Positions 34,801-45,500 of a DNA stretch of 64,000 nt are shown in pieces. The notes under the pieces were generated by a model. The model saw only the letters and a program-made list of their open reading frames with translations, did not search any database and had not been told where the DNA came from. The translations under genes were made by a program, and so were the position numbers. Source of the DNA: Halichondria panicea (lineage: Eukaryota; Porifera; Demospongiae; Suberitida; Halichondriidae); NCBI RefSeq assembly GCF_963675165.1, contig NC_087377.1:10712632-10776631 (forward strand), written 5' to 3'. The stretch's first letter is position 1. Every line of letters begins with the position of its first letter.

Positions 34801-37800
34801 TGACCCATTGCGATCTAACTATTGCCGTTCTGGCAAGGGTCGTGTGTATTTACTAGTAATAATTTAGGTTTTGCGGATTTTATTGTTGCGAATTGATCAA
34901 CCCTTGCAAAATTCACAAATATTTGATGCTCGCAAAACATTCTAGTAATACAGTATTCTACTGACAGCCCCTCTTTTTCAGTTTGCCGTTTTGTCCGGAT
35001 TTGCGAGGTTTCGGACTAAAGATGTCCGGATTTAGTTGGGCGTGGCTCGACCGTCCCTTGACGGGAGGTCGGGTTGCAAGCCTATCTGGGATTTGTTCTG
35101 CGCCACTATAGTGGCACCCTATCAAATTGCAGCATTTTTCATGTGCTTGGTTACAGTTCAACAGAACAAATCCCAGATAAGCTTGCAACCCCACCTAGGG
35201 GACGGTCGAGCCACGCCCAACTAGTCCGGATTAGCGAGGTTCTACTGTATTATCAATTATGTATACAACTAATAATAACAGGTCAGATCGAGCAGCTTGT
35301 AATTATTACTTGCCAAGCCACAGTACATGATAAGTATACTTGTTAGCCTTGTAACTAAAGCTCAGACAAGACACAGACTCTTGAGGCCACAGGCACACCT
35401 GCAGTAAAAACAAACTTTGCCGGATTGGTCACAACAAACAACTTCGAAACTACTTTTTTAACATCACTATGACAATAATTATAGCCGGCCATGCACCTCA
35501 GTTCTCAGTCTCAGTCAGAGTCACTAGCTAAATAGGGTTGGTGACTGATCACATGAATGAAGTGCATCAAATTAAACACAATGATCTCAAACGCTTCCGC
35601 TCGCCCCATGGCACTTGCGTCACCCTAGTTATAATTATACATAATTATGGAGAATAGATATATAAATCAGAACATGAATATGTAAATCTGCGCATAATTA
35701 TAAATCTGTATAATTTATAAATTTAGAGAATGGATTATAAATCTAGCTATGCTATATAGATTTATATAATACACATTATTATATGCATGATACATAAATA
35801 TATACAGTAGACTCTCGTTAATCCAGTCACCTTGGGACCATGCAGCTTGGCCGGAATAGCGAGGTGGCTGTATTTCGTAAATAGCCGCGGCTTAAAAACG
35901 ACCTTACCTCGAATCTAATTACTACTTTTGCAGTTCTTGTCTCGAGGATAATGAAGGATAATGAATCATTCTGTTCTCTATTTAAGTGTAATCCAATTTT
36001 ATTTGCTAAACCACACCCAAAACGTCATATCCGGCCGTAATATACGTATAAATTTACATTGAAAACCTTGTTTGGGACAGCCAGCACTGGCCGGTAAACG
36101 GAATAGCGAGTGGCCGTACTTCGGGGTGAGTTTTGTGCAGTAAACATAGCTAGCATTCCGTGCCAAGCCAAATGGCCGGTATATCGAGGTGGCCGTACTT
36201 CAGAGAGCCGGAATAGCGAGAGTCTACTGTATACGAGCAATTTTTTTTTTGACACATTTGGCACCCATGCATTATACAGTGTATAGTATATAGCTGTATA
36301 TATGATCATTTCTGCTACAGCTATAACATGCCCTCCACTTTACAATCTAACTGACGGCTCGGTGTCTTATTCGAATGTGCCTGGTGTAATAGCTACCTAT
36401 AGTTGTGACACTGGGTTTGCTTTGGTTGGTAACAAGACAAGGACTTGCACTGGAGATGGCAGTAACAGTACTGGTGCATTTAATGGGGCGGCTTCAACCT
36501 GTGAACGTGAGTGCATGGATTAATCTGTTAAGAATACTTTATACTTCCCCATTCCCCTACAGCCATAACCTGCCCTGCTGTGCCCTCGCCAAGCAACGGG
36601 AGTACTAACTTTAGTGGATCTTCAGCTAATCAAATCGGCAACTATATATTTAATGTAGTGGCTACCTACAACTGTGACACTGGGTTTTCTCTGGTTGGTA
36701 ACAGCTCAAGGACTTGCACTGGAAATGACAGTAGTATTATGGGTTTTTTTGATTGGTCTGCTCCAACTTGTGAAGGTGAGTGCATGTTAGATTATTTCGA
36801 CATTTTGTTCCTAATATATATGCAGTCATTATACCTGCCCTATACCAATGCACCGTTAATAATACACTGTAAAAAAAAGTGTGCTGAACATGTGCTAGAG
36901 TAAGGCATCTATTATCAGACACAATGCATGTTCAGACACTCATTCTGAGGAAACAAGCAGTGACAAAAATGTTCTTTTGCACCATCTGATCAAGCATGTG
37001 TTACTATGAATGTATGCAAAAAAGAATTGATAAATATCAACTACTAACTCTTCAAGAGCTGAAAATGTGCTAGTGTCTGATAAACGGTAAGAACAGACAA
37101 AAAAATCGATTATCAGACACACAACCTACCGTTTCTTCTGTAGGGGGACATGCTGAGAGTCACAAAGTAATTATGTAAGGACAATAAAACTAACCCCCAA
37201 AGTTGGAGTTGCAAAACGCTTGTATGTCCATGCATGCAGCAATTATTTCTGTTGAGTTACTCGCTTATCAATGATCAGACAGCAAATGAGGTCAAAGGTC
37301 AAATGTTCTTGACATCCCATGTAACTGGGGCCAAAGGTCAAAGATTTTTTAGTAGTTGTACGTGATATGCCAATGACCTTTGACCTATGCTGAGAGTCAT
37401 GCACATAGTAATTATGTAAGGACAATAACTAAACAATAAAACCCCCAAAGTTGGAGTTCAAAACGCTTGTATGTCCATGCAGCAATTATTTCTGCTGAGT
37501 CACTCGCGTATCAATGATCAGACAGCAAATGAGGTCAAAGGTCTGACATCCCACGTAACTGCATGGGGCCAAAGGTCAAAGGTTATTTAGTAGTTGTACA
37601 TGAGATGCCAATTACCTTTGACCTTTAAAGGCGTGGCTTCCGGTAAGTAGTCAATCCACGAAATGTATTCAACGAAACACTTTTAGAGGCAGGCCATTCC
37701 ACGAAATTTAAGCGCCTCGAAAAGTTCGAGTCCACTGCAATGGCTGATTCAGAATGGATGTATTCACCATAATCACCGTAATGGGAGTAATCACATGCAG

Positions 37801-40354
37801 TATAATGGGTGTAATCACGACATAATCACTGTATTATAAAAGTGATCATAATTATGCCTCGATTGCGCATGCGCATGCAGCGAGGTATCGGTAGTGTGTT
37901 TGTGCGTGTGTGTGTGTGTGTGTAGAATGCAGCTGCTCAGTGGTGAAAGTGAGAGTTTCTAAAGCTTCTATGGTATTAGCCTCGATCCCAGGCCGCACTT
38001 CCCACTAGGGAAGTGGGCCTGGTATCGACTACCGTTGCGCATGCGCTAATATCCCCCCGGTATCTGGGGGCTTTGGATAACATCGTTTATGCTCAGTAAA
38101 ACTATGACATCACAACGAAAGGAAGTGGATTGAAGGAAGTAGATAGAAAGTTCGATTGAAGGTTTCTAGCCCATCAGATAGCATTCTCTGATAGCTACCC
38201 TTAGCCTGCTATGTTAACAAAAGACTCACAGCCTGCAACAGTGTGGATGACGATCGTCTTAAAGGAGTGACGGGACAGGCCACGCCCATTTAACACTAAC
38301 TTTGGTGAAAGTGTACTATACTACTGCTACTGATTCTATCAGAAGAAAATAGCAGTACAACAAACCTACACAGTTCTGTCTCTAGCTAGCTAGCTATATA
38401 GCTCGGTGTATGACTTTTAGGATATTTTCTCTGATGCATCCAGTATTATAGGAATATTTACGGGGAAAGAATCCAATAATTTGGCGCATGCGCAAGCAGT
38501 CGATAGCAGGCCTTCTTTCAAAGGCCGGTGAAGGAGGCTACTATGGTATTGGATTGCAATTTTTGCAAAATAATAATGCTTCGTTCTCGAGTTATGGCTA
38601 CTTTGAACAGCTAAAAGCTTCTGTTGGAGACTTCAGACTCTTGTGCGATATTGAAAACACACACACTTGCACTGAGGTTGTACTAATAACTTATAGCTAC
38701 ATATTAGTTTGCTTTGCACTAGAACGCTATATAGCTATTGGTAGCTATATAAGAGTGAGAAAAGAGCTACAAAAGCCACAATGTTTCTCAGCTTGCCATT
38801 AATAATTGCAGACTTTGAACTTCGATCCTTCTTAGCAATAATCAATTATGGTCGATCATTTCCCATGCACTCTTTTTCTGCTCTGATTCCCTGCAGCCGC
38901 ACTGCATTAAGAATTGTAACTGCACATAATTTTTGAGTACTATACTGTAGCTGGGGCGAATCTAGCAGGTAGCAGAGGGCCGTGCTCAAGCACCCCCCTG
39001 AGGCCCTGACAAATTAATTATCTTTGTTGTGTCTCACTCATTGGCTGTGGAAGTCACTCTCAGACTTGGTACTAGACTCATCAAGTAATAGAGTACAAGG
39101 AAGCACAGCTTGCAAGCCACACCTAATACAAAAATAATGATATGTCACATTGACACCGCATCCATGCACTGGAAAATACCGTATAGCGGGTATATTTCGA
39201 GGGTATAAATTTTCGCGGATGGACCATTACAAAGGATTTCGCGGATTTTATTTTCGTGGTCTGAGTTCCCAGCCTTTTGGCGCATGCGCACATCAACATG
39301 CAGCTGTACCACCACACCGTTAGCCTCGAATCCAGGCCTAGCCTATAACGGTGAGGTACCTCTTATTGTCGATAGGTGTGGTCAATAATACTGAACACGC
39401 CTACTATTCAATAAAGATATAAATTTTCGTGGGTATAAATTTTCGCGGTTTAGGCTCAATCCGCGAAAACCGCGAACATTTATACCCTCGAAATATACCC
39501 GCTATACGGTACGTCAAAAGGGCGTAACCCCCCCCTTGATTTTCGCGAGTGTTTTTTGAGAGAGGATAGCTCCTTAATTGCCTCACTTGCTCAGCACTAT
39601 AATATTATACCTACCACTTTTTCTATATAGACGCCACTATAATTATGCATGTATATAGGCTTCCTTGCTATAAAGATTTGGGACCACCACCGAGGCATAT
39701 ACTATAGCACACTTTTTGTTTCTTTTTTGCGGTGTAGAGCTTGAAACCAGAGGAGGTGTATGACAGGCGCGGTGCAGCTCTATGCAATTAGTATTTGAAT
39801 ATCATTATCCATGCACCCACACGCGCCCCGCCCATAAAAAAAACATGTTTTGCTGAGCGTAATCAGAGGCTAATTGTTTGATACTTTTTATTACAGCCAT
39901 AACTTGTCCTCCTTTGACTGCTCCTACTAATGGCTTTGTGACGTACAATACCACTATTGATGGAAACAGTACCTATGCCTTTGATGTGGTAGCTATTGAT
40001 GAAAACAGCACCTATGCGTTTGATGTGGTAGCTATCTATAGCTGTGGCACAGGGTTTTCTCTAGTTGGTAGCAATACAAGGACTTGTACTGGAAATGGCA
40101 GTAGCACTATTGGTGCATATGATGGAGAGCCTCCAACCTGTGTAGGTGAGTGTGTGAGATTATAATGCACATTCGATCAAAATTGTTAATACAGAGAGTA
40201 ATCATAACGCTTTTTTTTCACAGCTGTCTCAATTTCATTGTTGCTCCTCTTTATTCTCATACCCGTTGTGATTGTGGCTCTACTAGCTCTAGGTGGAGGA
40301 TACATAGCTGTTGCTCGTCTCCGGAAACGGAAAAACTGTTGTGTTTCACGTTAA
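28845..40354 (+). CDS. Gene 3: IgGFc-binding-like + EGF + six CCP + TM
   Basis: Exons: 28845-28929 (signal peptide), 29129-29178, 30033-31397 (IgGFc-binding-protein N-terminal-like domain of ~400 aa, ending in a six-Cys EGF-like module), CCP exons 31453-31668 (A), 31770-31955 (B), 32016-32228 (C), 36321-36506 (B'), 36563-36775 (C'), 39897-40145 (A'), then 40224-40354 (hydrophobic segment, Arg-Leu-Arg-Lys-Arg-Lys stop-transfer, 8-residue end with Cys-Cys). From 30033 on, all exons join in phase 1. Exon 2 ends in phase 0 while 30033 needs phase 1, so a small exon between them is missing from my model. CCP B/C and B'/C' are nearly identical, separated by a 4 kb intron full of foldback repeats. 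The product would be a type I membrane protein with almost no tail, perhaps adhesive or opsonin-like (inference). Two separate genes are the alternative. Confidence 0.7.
30033..31397 (+). CDS. IgGFc-binding-like domain plus EGF-like exon of gene 3
   Basis: A single 1365 nt exon. The first ~410 residues show hallmarks of the IgGFc-binding N-terminal fold: Phe-Val-Val-Gly-Phe near the start, Lys-Gly-Ile then Asn-Val-Tyr-Gly, a conserved Phe-Leu-Ala-Leu-Pro, then Tyr-Tyr-Val-Ile-Ser-Tyr, and a Ser-Gly-Ser-Asp-Cys region. The C-terminal ~40 residues are EGF-like, with six cysteines and an Asn-Ile-Gly-Gln-Phe-Asn-Cys core. Family assignment is by recalled pattern, not a search. Confidence 0.8.
31453..32228 (+). 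CDS. CCP exons A, B and C of gene 3
   Basis: Three adjacent phase 1-1 exons (31453-31668, 31770-31955, 32016-32228), each one CCP/sushi module starting Ile-Thr-Cys-Pro and carrying four cysteines, with Tyr-x-Cys-Asp-Thr-Gly-Phe in the middle. The usual tryptophan before the last cysteine is replaced by a Gly-Ala-Phe-Asn/Asp-Gly type turn, as in all six copies. Confidence 0.8.
32926..33029. repeat. Hairpin
   Basis: TTGACTGGTTGCCTAGTAAT and ATTACTAGTCAACCAGTCAA form the arms, with GGTTTATAAACAACC and its complement inside. A short GC-rich loop contains GCCTCGGGCTGCGCCC. Confidence 0.8.
33800..34430. mobile_element. Long foldback element
   Basis: The left arm has repeats of GATCGACTCGATGTGTTTTA (33855, 33904) and the right arm the complement, repeated at 34320-34425. 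Nearer the centre, CACAGGCACGCCTACAGTAG and CTACTGTAGGCGTGCCTGTG pair. A decayed TAGCCTCGATT hairpin is inserted in the right arm at about 34216-34265. A fragment with the same GACAAGACACAGACTCTTGA motif is at about 35363. Confidence 0.8.
34735..34951. mobile_element. MITE, 'TACCGTATTACTAGAATATTTTGC'-type
   Basis: Left end TACCGTATTACTAGAATATT, right end ACATTCTAGTAATACAGTAT. It is the same family as the pair in gene 2 intron 2. Confidence 0.7.
34990..35249. mobile_element. Pogo-like MITE
   Basis: The right end reads AGTCCGGATTAGCGAGGTTC then TACTGTA. The left side has GTCCGGATTTGCGAGGTTTC. Inner inverted blocks contain ATCTGGGATTTGTTCTG and its complement. Confidence 0.6.
35805..36229. mobile_element. 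Pogo-like MITE with TA duplication
   Basis: Starts CAGTAGACTCTCGTTAATCC after TA and ends CGGAATAGCGAGAGTCTACTG before TA (arms of about 20 bp). It lies about 90 bp upstream of CCP exon B'. Confidence 0.75.
36321..36775 (+). CDS. CCP exons B' and C' of gene 3 (duplicate pair)
   Basis: 36321-36506 and 36563-36775 have the same lengths (186 and 213 nt) as exons B and C and differ at only a few bases, including the short intron before B'. C' differs mainly at its end (Phe-Asp-Trp-Ser-Ala-Pro), which restores a tryptophan near the last cysteine. The duplication looks recent. Confidence 0.8.
36790..37976. repeat. Non-coding with a direct repeat
   Basis: About 37140-37390 and 37386-37625 are direct copies of roughly 240 bp: AGTAATTATGTAAGGACAAT and TCAGACAGCAAATGAGGTCA occur in both. 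Inside each, AAGGTCAAAG and its complement allow a hairpin. Confidence 0.6.
37977..38540. mobile_element. TIR element with 9-bp target duplication (copy 2)
   Basis: TAGCCTC ... GAGGCTA ends, 564 bp, flanked by CTATGGTAT on both sides (37968-37976 and 38541-38549). It shares ACGGGGAAAG and GCGCATGCGCAAGCAGTC segments with 1160-1506 and 46850-47419. Confidence 0.8.
39176..39512. mobile_element. MITE, 'TATAGCGGGTATATTTCGAG' type
   Basis: Left end TACCGTATAGCGGGTATATT, right end CGAAATATACCCGCTATACGG plus TA. A TAGCCTCGAATCCAGGCCTA fragment lies inside. Confidence 0.7.
39897..40145 (+). CDS. CCP exon A' of gene 3 with an internal duplication
   Basis: Homologous to exon A (31453-31668) but 33 nt longer. 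A 13-residue unit ending Tyr-Ala-Phe-Asp-Val-Val-Ala-Ile is present twice in tandem (39 nt, about 39957-40034) before the second cysteine. The frame is kept and the exon joins the membrane exon in phase 1. Confidence 0.8.
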
Positions 40355-40399
40355 ACTATACTATAATTATTATCACTGTTATCTTCATGCAATCACATG

Positions 40400-42530
40400 C
40401 ACTCATAGTTTGTCAACAATTTAATTGATTAACAATTTAATTGATTAAGTCATCGATCAAGTTGAGGTGTTTCTGGTAGTGTCTCTGACAAAGAACAATG
40501 CTCGATTTTGTCGACCACTGCATGGTTTTAATTTATAAAAAGACCCGTACATAACTACATGTATGTCTTGTATACTGACAACACAGCTATAATTATATAA
40601 TACTAACAGAGACACACTTTCAACCACAAATACCCCCCAAAAAGTATGCATAATAGAGGCTTTATTACAATGCTCCTCTTCAGCTGGTTCCACCTCGTCT
40701 GTTTTAAGGAAGCCACACAAGCCTCTTTGGTGCTTAAATAACGAGTGTTGCTAGCGTGCGCTTGCTAATGCCTCTCGCCATGTTATGCATGCTTTGGCTC
40801 AAAAAGTATTACTGTTATAGTAGTTTCTATATTAAAGTTAGCTTCTCTATATAAAGTCACTGAGAAGAAAATACTTATTTACATGCATCTATTGTTGTAT
40901 TATGTGGCTTACCAGGACCTCAAGAAAGAAGAAAATTGATTCTTCCAGGATCTGTAGTTCAGTGTATATATCTATAAGAAGAAAAGACTTGTGTATACCA
41001 ATGCAGGCCGGGTTCCTCTTGAAGTACCATTTACCAGCAAAAGCCACTCTATCATTATTGTATAAGAAGGCTGCACGACAAATAATCATAATGCTATTAC
41101 AGTGGTATATGTATAATTATAGGCATGCACATAACATGCTGAAATCGATTTTATTTACATCAGTTTTTTTAAAATGTGCGTATCTATCGCTAGATCTAGC
41201 TGATATAATTTAGTGTGCTGGTCTATTTTATTGCTGCAATCTGAACATAATTATTGGCTGCATGTATTATACTGAATCAGTTGTCTTAATTATTTGTGTA
41301 TTTATAAAGCCATTTATCCGTTAGCTAAGCACATAAGGAAGACTACAATCCTCTTAATGCAAGGAAGATCTGTAGCTCCATGGTTCAACAAATGCCCTAT
41401 ATTATGAATCATTGTATCCTTTGACTTGGGTTCTAATCGATCATGATAGTGGGAGGAAAACTGTTATATGGCAAGTGAAACTGTTTATATCTCGTTTGCA
41501 TAATGCACGGTATATAACCAATTAACTAGTAATCATTCATCATATTTGGAGTCCAAAAAACAACACAGTACTAAATGTGTTTGTCTACACACATTACATA
41601 CAGTTATTGTTCGCCATGTTTTTTAAGGCATCAAGGCAAGTAAGGTTAACTATTATAATTACAGACTATAAATAAAATACGATTATGCACTAGTGCAACA
41701 CTTTGTATTGGACACATCCATATGAGTCTTCACAAGTTTTAATATAGTGCATGCCTTCAATGATTCGATCGCATTAAAATTATATGTTCCTCAACTGGGT
41801 AATTAATGTATATATAATTATAGGAGTCAGTTAACTGGTGACCAATGAAGATTCTGTGTATATACGTCTGCATCTAGAAAATCCTCATACAAATTTCTTG
41901 CTTCCATTCGAACTGCATATAATAATTATATATACTAGATTTGTATATAGCATGTATAGCAGACGATATATACTCGCTGAAAAATCTCCACTCTAAAACT
42001 CTTCGTATATACCTACTATATAGTGCTGGTTATAAGTCTAGATCTACTATATAATTGCGTTGTTATATTCACATGCATGCAGGTGAAGGAAAGATAATTA
42101 TAGGGATGTGCAGTGATGACTCAGAGTTGTAAGCCCAGTTATCAAGCAGTGCATGAGCAACGGCTATGACAACATGTCCAACTTCAAGGAAACTTCTCGT
42201 GACATCCAGGCAAATTCATCTAGTATATACATGCGGATGTACTGATGTATTATAATTTTGACTTGAATGCTTCAGTGTTGCATGATCCTAGAATAATTAA
42301 TCACCAAAATTATTTCTTGTGCAGTAGCATGAGACAAAATACGGTATTTCTACTAAGAAACAAGCAATAATATATATAGTATAATTGATTTTTAATATGT
42401 CATGTATATAAAGCGATTTTTGCCTGTTTTGAACAACACATTTAATATAATAGATACAGTAATTAAGAGAGTATACGCTGCTGAGTCTGATCAATGAAAG
42501 GAAAATAAGCGGGAAGCTAAGGAAGGTGCC
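40400..42530. other. Non-coding stretch between genes 3 and 4
   Basis: AT-rich, with many ATAATTATA runs and short chance frames. TTAATTGATTAACAATTTAATTGATTAA-type direct repeat at about 40420-40446. No exon with splice logic found. Confidence 0.5.
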
Positions 42531-42538
42531 ATGCCAGT

Positions 42539-45500
42539 CTACCAGCAGCTAGGGCTCCAGCAGCTGCAATGAAGAGAAAAAACATTTAGCTTCCATACCA
42601 TGCACAATTATACACACCGTGCATGTTGATAAGGGTGGAACGACCTACATGTAACACACAGCAACGTACTAATACGAATCCAAGAAAACATGACTCACAC
42701 GCACACACACTACTATATTAAATACACATGCACATGTACAATTTGCATGCATGGAATGCAATGATGACCATTATGGTTGATAAAAAGGACGCCAAAAGTT
42801 CAAAGTCCATAATTAATGGCTACTGCTCTCGTGGCCTGAAACAGTGCAGCCAAATCTTTCTCACTCTTGCTGCTTAGTGCAAAGCTTACGAGTGGTGCAT
42901 GTGGTAAATGTTACTAATGCCTCTTGCCATGTTTTGCTTCGCTCAAGGTATTACTCACTGGATTAGGCCATAAAACACTGTTACGGCGTGTGACAACCCA
43001 ATTACCAAAAAAGATTTGTTTTTATTATTATAACAACAATGTGAATCACAGGATGAACTTCTACTCTTTCTGTTCCATAATTATGTCCACAATTTCCTAA
43101 GTAAAAGGGGCGATTTCTTTAATTAAGTCAGGCTGCCGTGTTTTGCAGTAGCCACAAGAATAGACACAGCTATTATTTTATCTATCTAAGCTGACTCATA
43201 GTACCATAAGTTGTTTAGCACCTATAGGCAACTTGAAGCTTCATTAAATCGTCACCACTCGCATTTTTATACAAAACACCTCAGTTCCTAAGAATACACC
43301 AGATGCGATACCAGATAGCATAAAAACAAAAACTTTCTGGGGGAGCATGCCATATATACCATGCCTTCAGATCCCCCTATATCCAACTTGCCAGCCTCCC
43401 TGTCAATTTTTTCTGTATGAAGGCCTGATTAGAGTGTTAGAAGAGGCTTTCGAGGTATTAGTTTGCTTTGTATGGACAAGTTTTGCTAATGATACGCACT
43501 ATTTTGTAAAGGCTACAATGGCTTTTCCAAGAAAGCAAAAGTAAGCAGTAGAGATCTATAACTCGAGAACGAAGCATTATTTTGCTAAAAAACATGACTA
43601 GAAGCCTACATAGAAACTCTTAATTGCAATTCATTGATCCTTGAGCAGCTGTAGCAGTCTATACACAGAGGCAGACAAACAAACACACTATCGTATACCT
43701 CGCAACGCATGCACACACCGAGGCATTAAAAAAGAAGCACTTACCAAATAGGGAGAAGAAAGGTAGAAGGGTTACTGTGAAACACACATGTAGCCAGGGT
43801 CAGTAGGCATGTGATAGCCACAAGCACGGTGCCAAAGAAAACTGGGGCCAGGGGGAACTTGTGCCTCTTTAGTGGGTTTTTCCCAGAGACGGAGTCACGA
43901 GTCTGGTCATCTAAGAATGTAAAGGGAACAGTATATGTGAGGCTGTATAATAGGATAAGCGTGAAAATTGTCATTACATGTATTATGAACATACTGTGCG
44001 CATCTGTAGGTACCGTATTACTAGTATATTTTGCGAGAATCAAACGTATGTATAAGCTGTTAGTTTTTGTCGCATTGCAACCGTTGATCATGCAGTTACA
44101 GCTGGAATACACACACACACACAGTCAGCTTTACCGTATCCCTCGTACGGCTACGCCTCGAGGCATAATTAACACAAAATTATTGCACACTATAGACTTG
44201 CATACAGTGCTCTTACTAACTTTTCATAGCATTATGACAAAATGTCCTAACAATGTAGTGTTTGAGAGGACAAAACAATAAAATGAAAAGTCGTAAGGAC
44301 AAACCATAATGTTTAATCTACTTGTTTTCAAAGAGTATACATCGTACCTTGCATCTTAGCTGCCTTCTACTTCATACTCTATAGCCATTCGTCATTTTAT
44401 ACGATCTACTTATCAACAGTCTTTGTAGAAACTGCTCTTCTTTATAGACGAGCTAGTATACTGTCAGTAGTATAGAGCTACATGCATGTATCATGACTGG
44501 CACTAGTACTCAGTCTTTTAAATTTTCCATACAAGTTTCACCACGTGGCAGGACAATTTTACCAGGCATGCACATCTGAGGTTACACAATCGCAATTTTT
44601 GTCCGGAAGTTGTCCGGTGACAGGACGTTAATAAGAGCACTGGCATACATGTACTGGATTTAAAGCAGCTCTGTTTGTTTGCGAGCCACAAGACTTAATT
44701 GAGGAACGATATGATAAAAGTGGGGTGTATTTAAACACACTACGAGATATAATGCCCTAGGCTACACGCAAAAGCTAACATAACACATAATTTATGCACA
44801 ATAATTATACTGAGACACGTACGCAAAACTCTACCTGATTTAAAGCAACTCTGTCGTTTGCAAGCCACAACACTTGAGGTGTCTTTTTTCACCTTGTCCT
44901 TCTGTTGGACTACAAGTGCTTCTGCCTCTTGGTCATCTGAGAAACGATAAAAGTGTCTATCTATTAAACACATGCACTATCCATCTAAACATGCACACCA
45001 TGCCCTATAGGCTATCAGGGGTACACTTAATGGCTATATACGTTAAAGTGCATGCAAAAGCTTACGTTGTTTTGAGGAACTGTCGTACGAGACACAGACA
45101 CTCCTATGTATACTCAGGTATATTAAGGACTGGGACCTTCAATTATTGCTGAATCAGCTAAAACGCAGCCACGCCCACGATTTTTAATATGTTTTGTGTG
45201 TAAAAATTTTGTGCAGCTACTGATCTTTTTTAGTTCTAAAAACGGTGTTCTAAACCTTCCTTTTAGCTCTTAATTCTTAGTGTAGTAGGTAGTTCAAAGG
45301 CTTAAGCAGACATATCTGCTGGGAGAGAGCCACTTCTTTGGCCAAAGGTGAGATTTTGCACAAAACTTAGTCTTACAGCTGACAATAAGTGACATTTTTA
45401 TTTTTATAGGCTAATAACTTACTCTAAATAGAACATGATGCTCTCTCCCAGCGGATATGTCTGCTTAAGCCTTTGAACTACCTACTACACTAAGAATTAA

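Larger units (their letters stand above)
32240..36300. other. Repeat-rich 4 kb intron of gene 3
   Basis: No exon supported. It holds a hairpin (32926-33029), an hAT-like left end (~33178), a long foldback (33800-34430), a MITE (34735-34951) and two pogo-like elements (34990-35249, 35805-36229). Motifs such as GATTTATAAATC near 33050-33170 and ATTTATAAATTTAG near 35700 are repeated. Confidence 0.6.

Noticed and set aside
43811..44281. 156-codon plus-strand frame
   Set aside because: It is antisense to the gene 4 hydrophobic exon and runs into a MITE-like ACCGTATTACTAG sequence and a CA tract.
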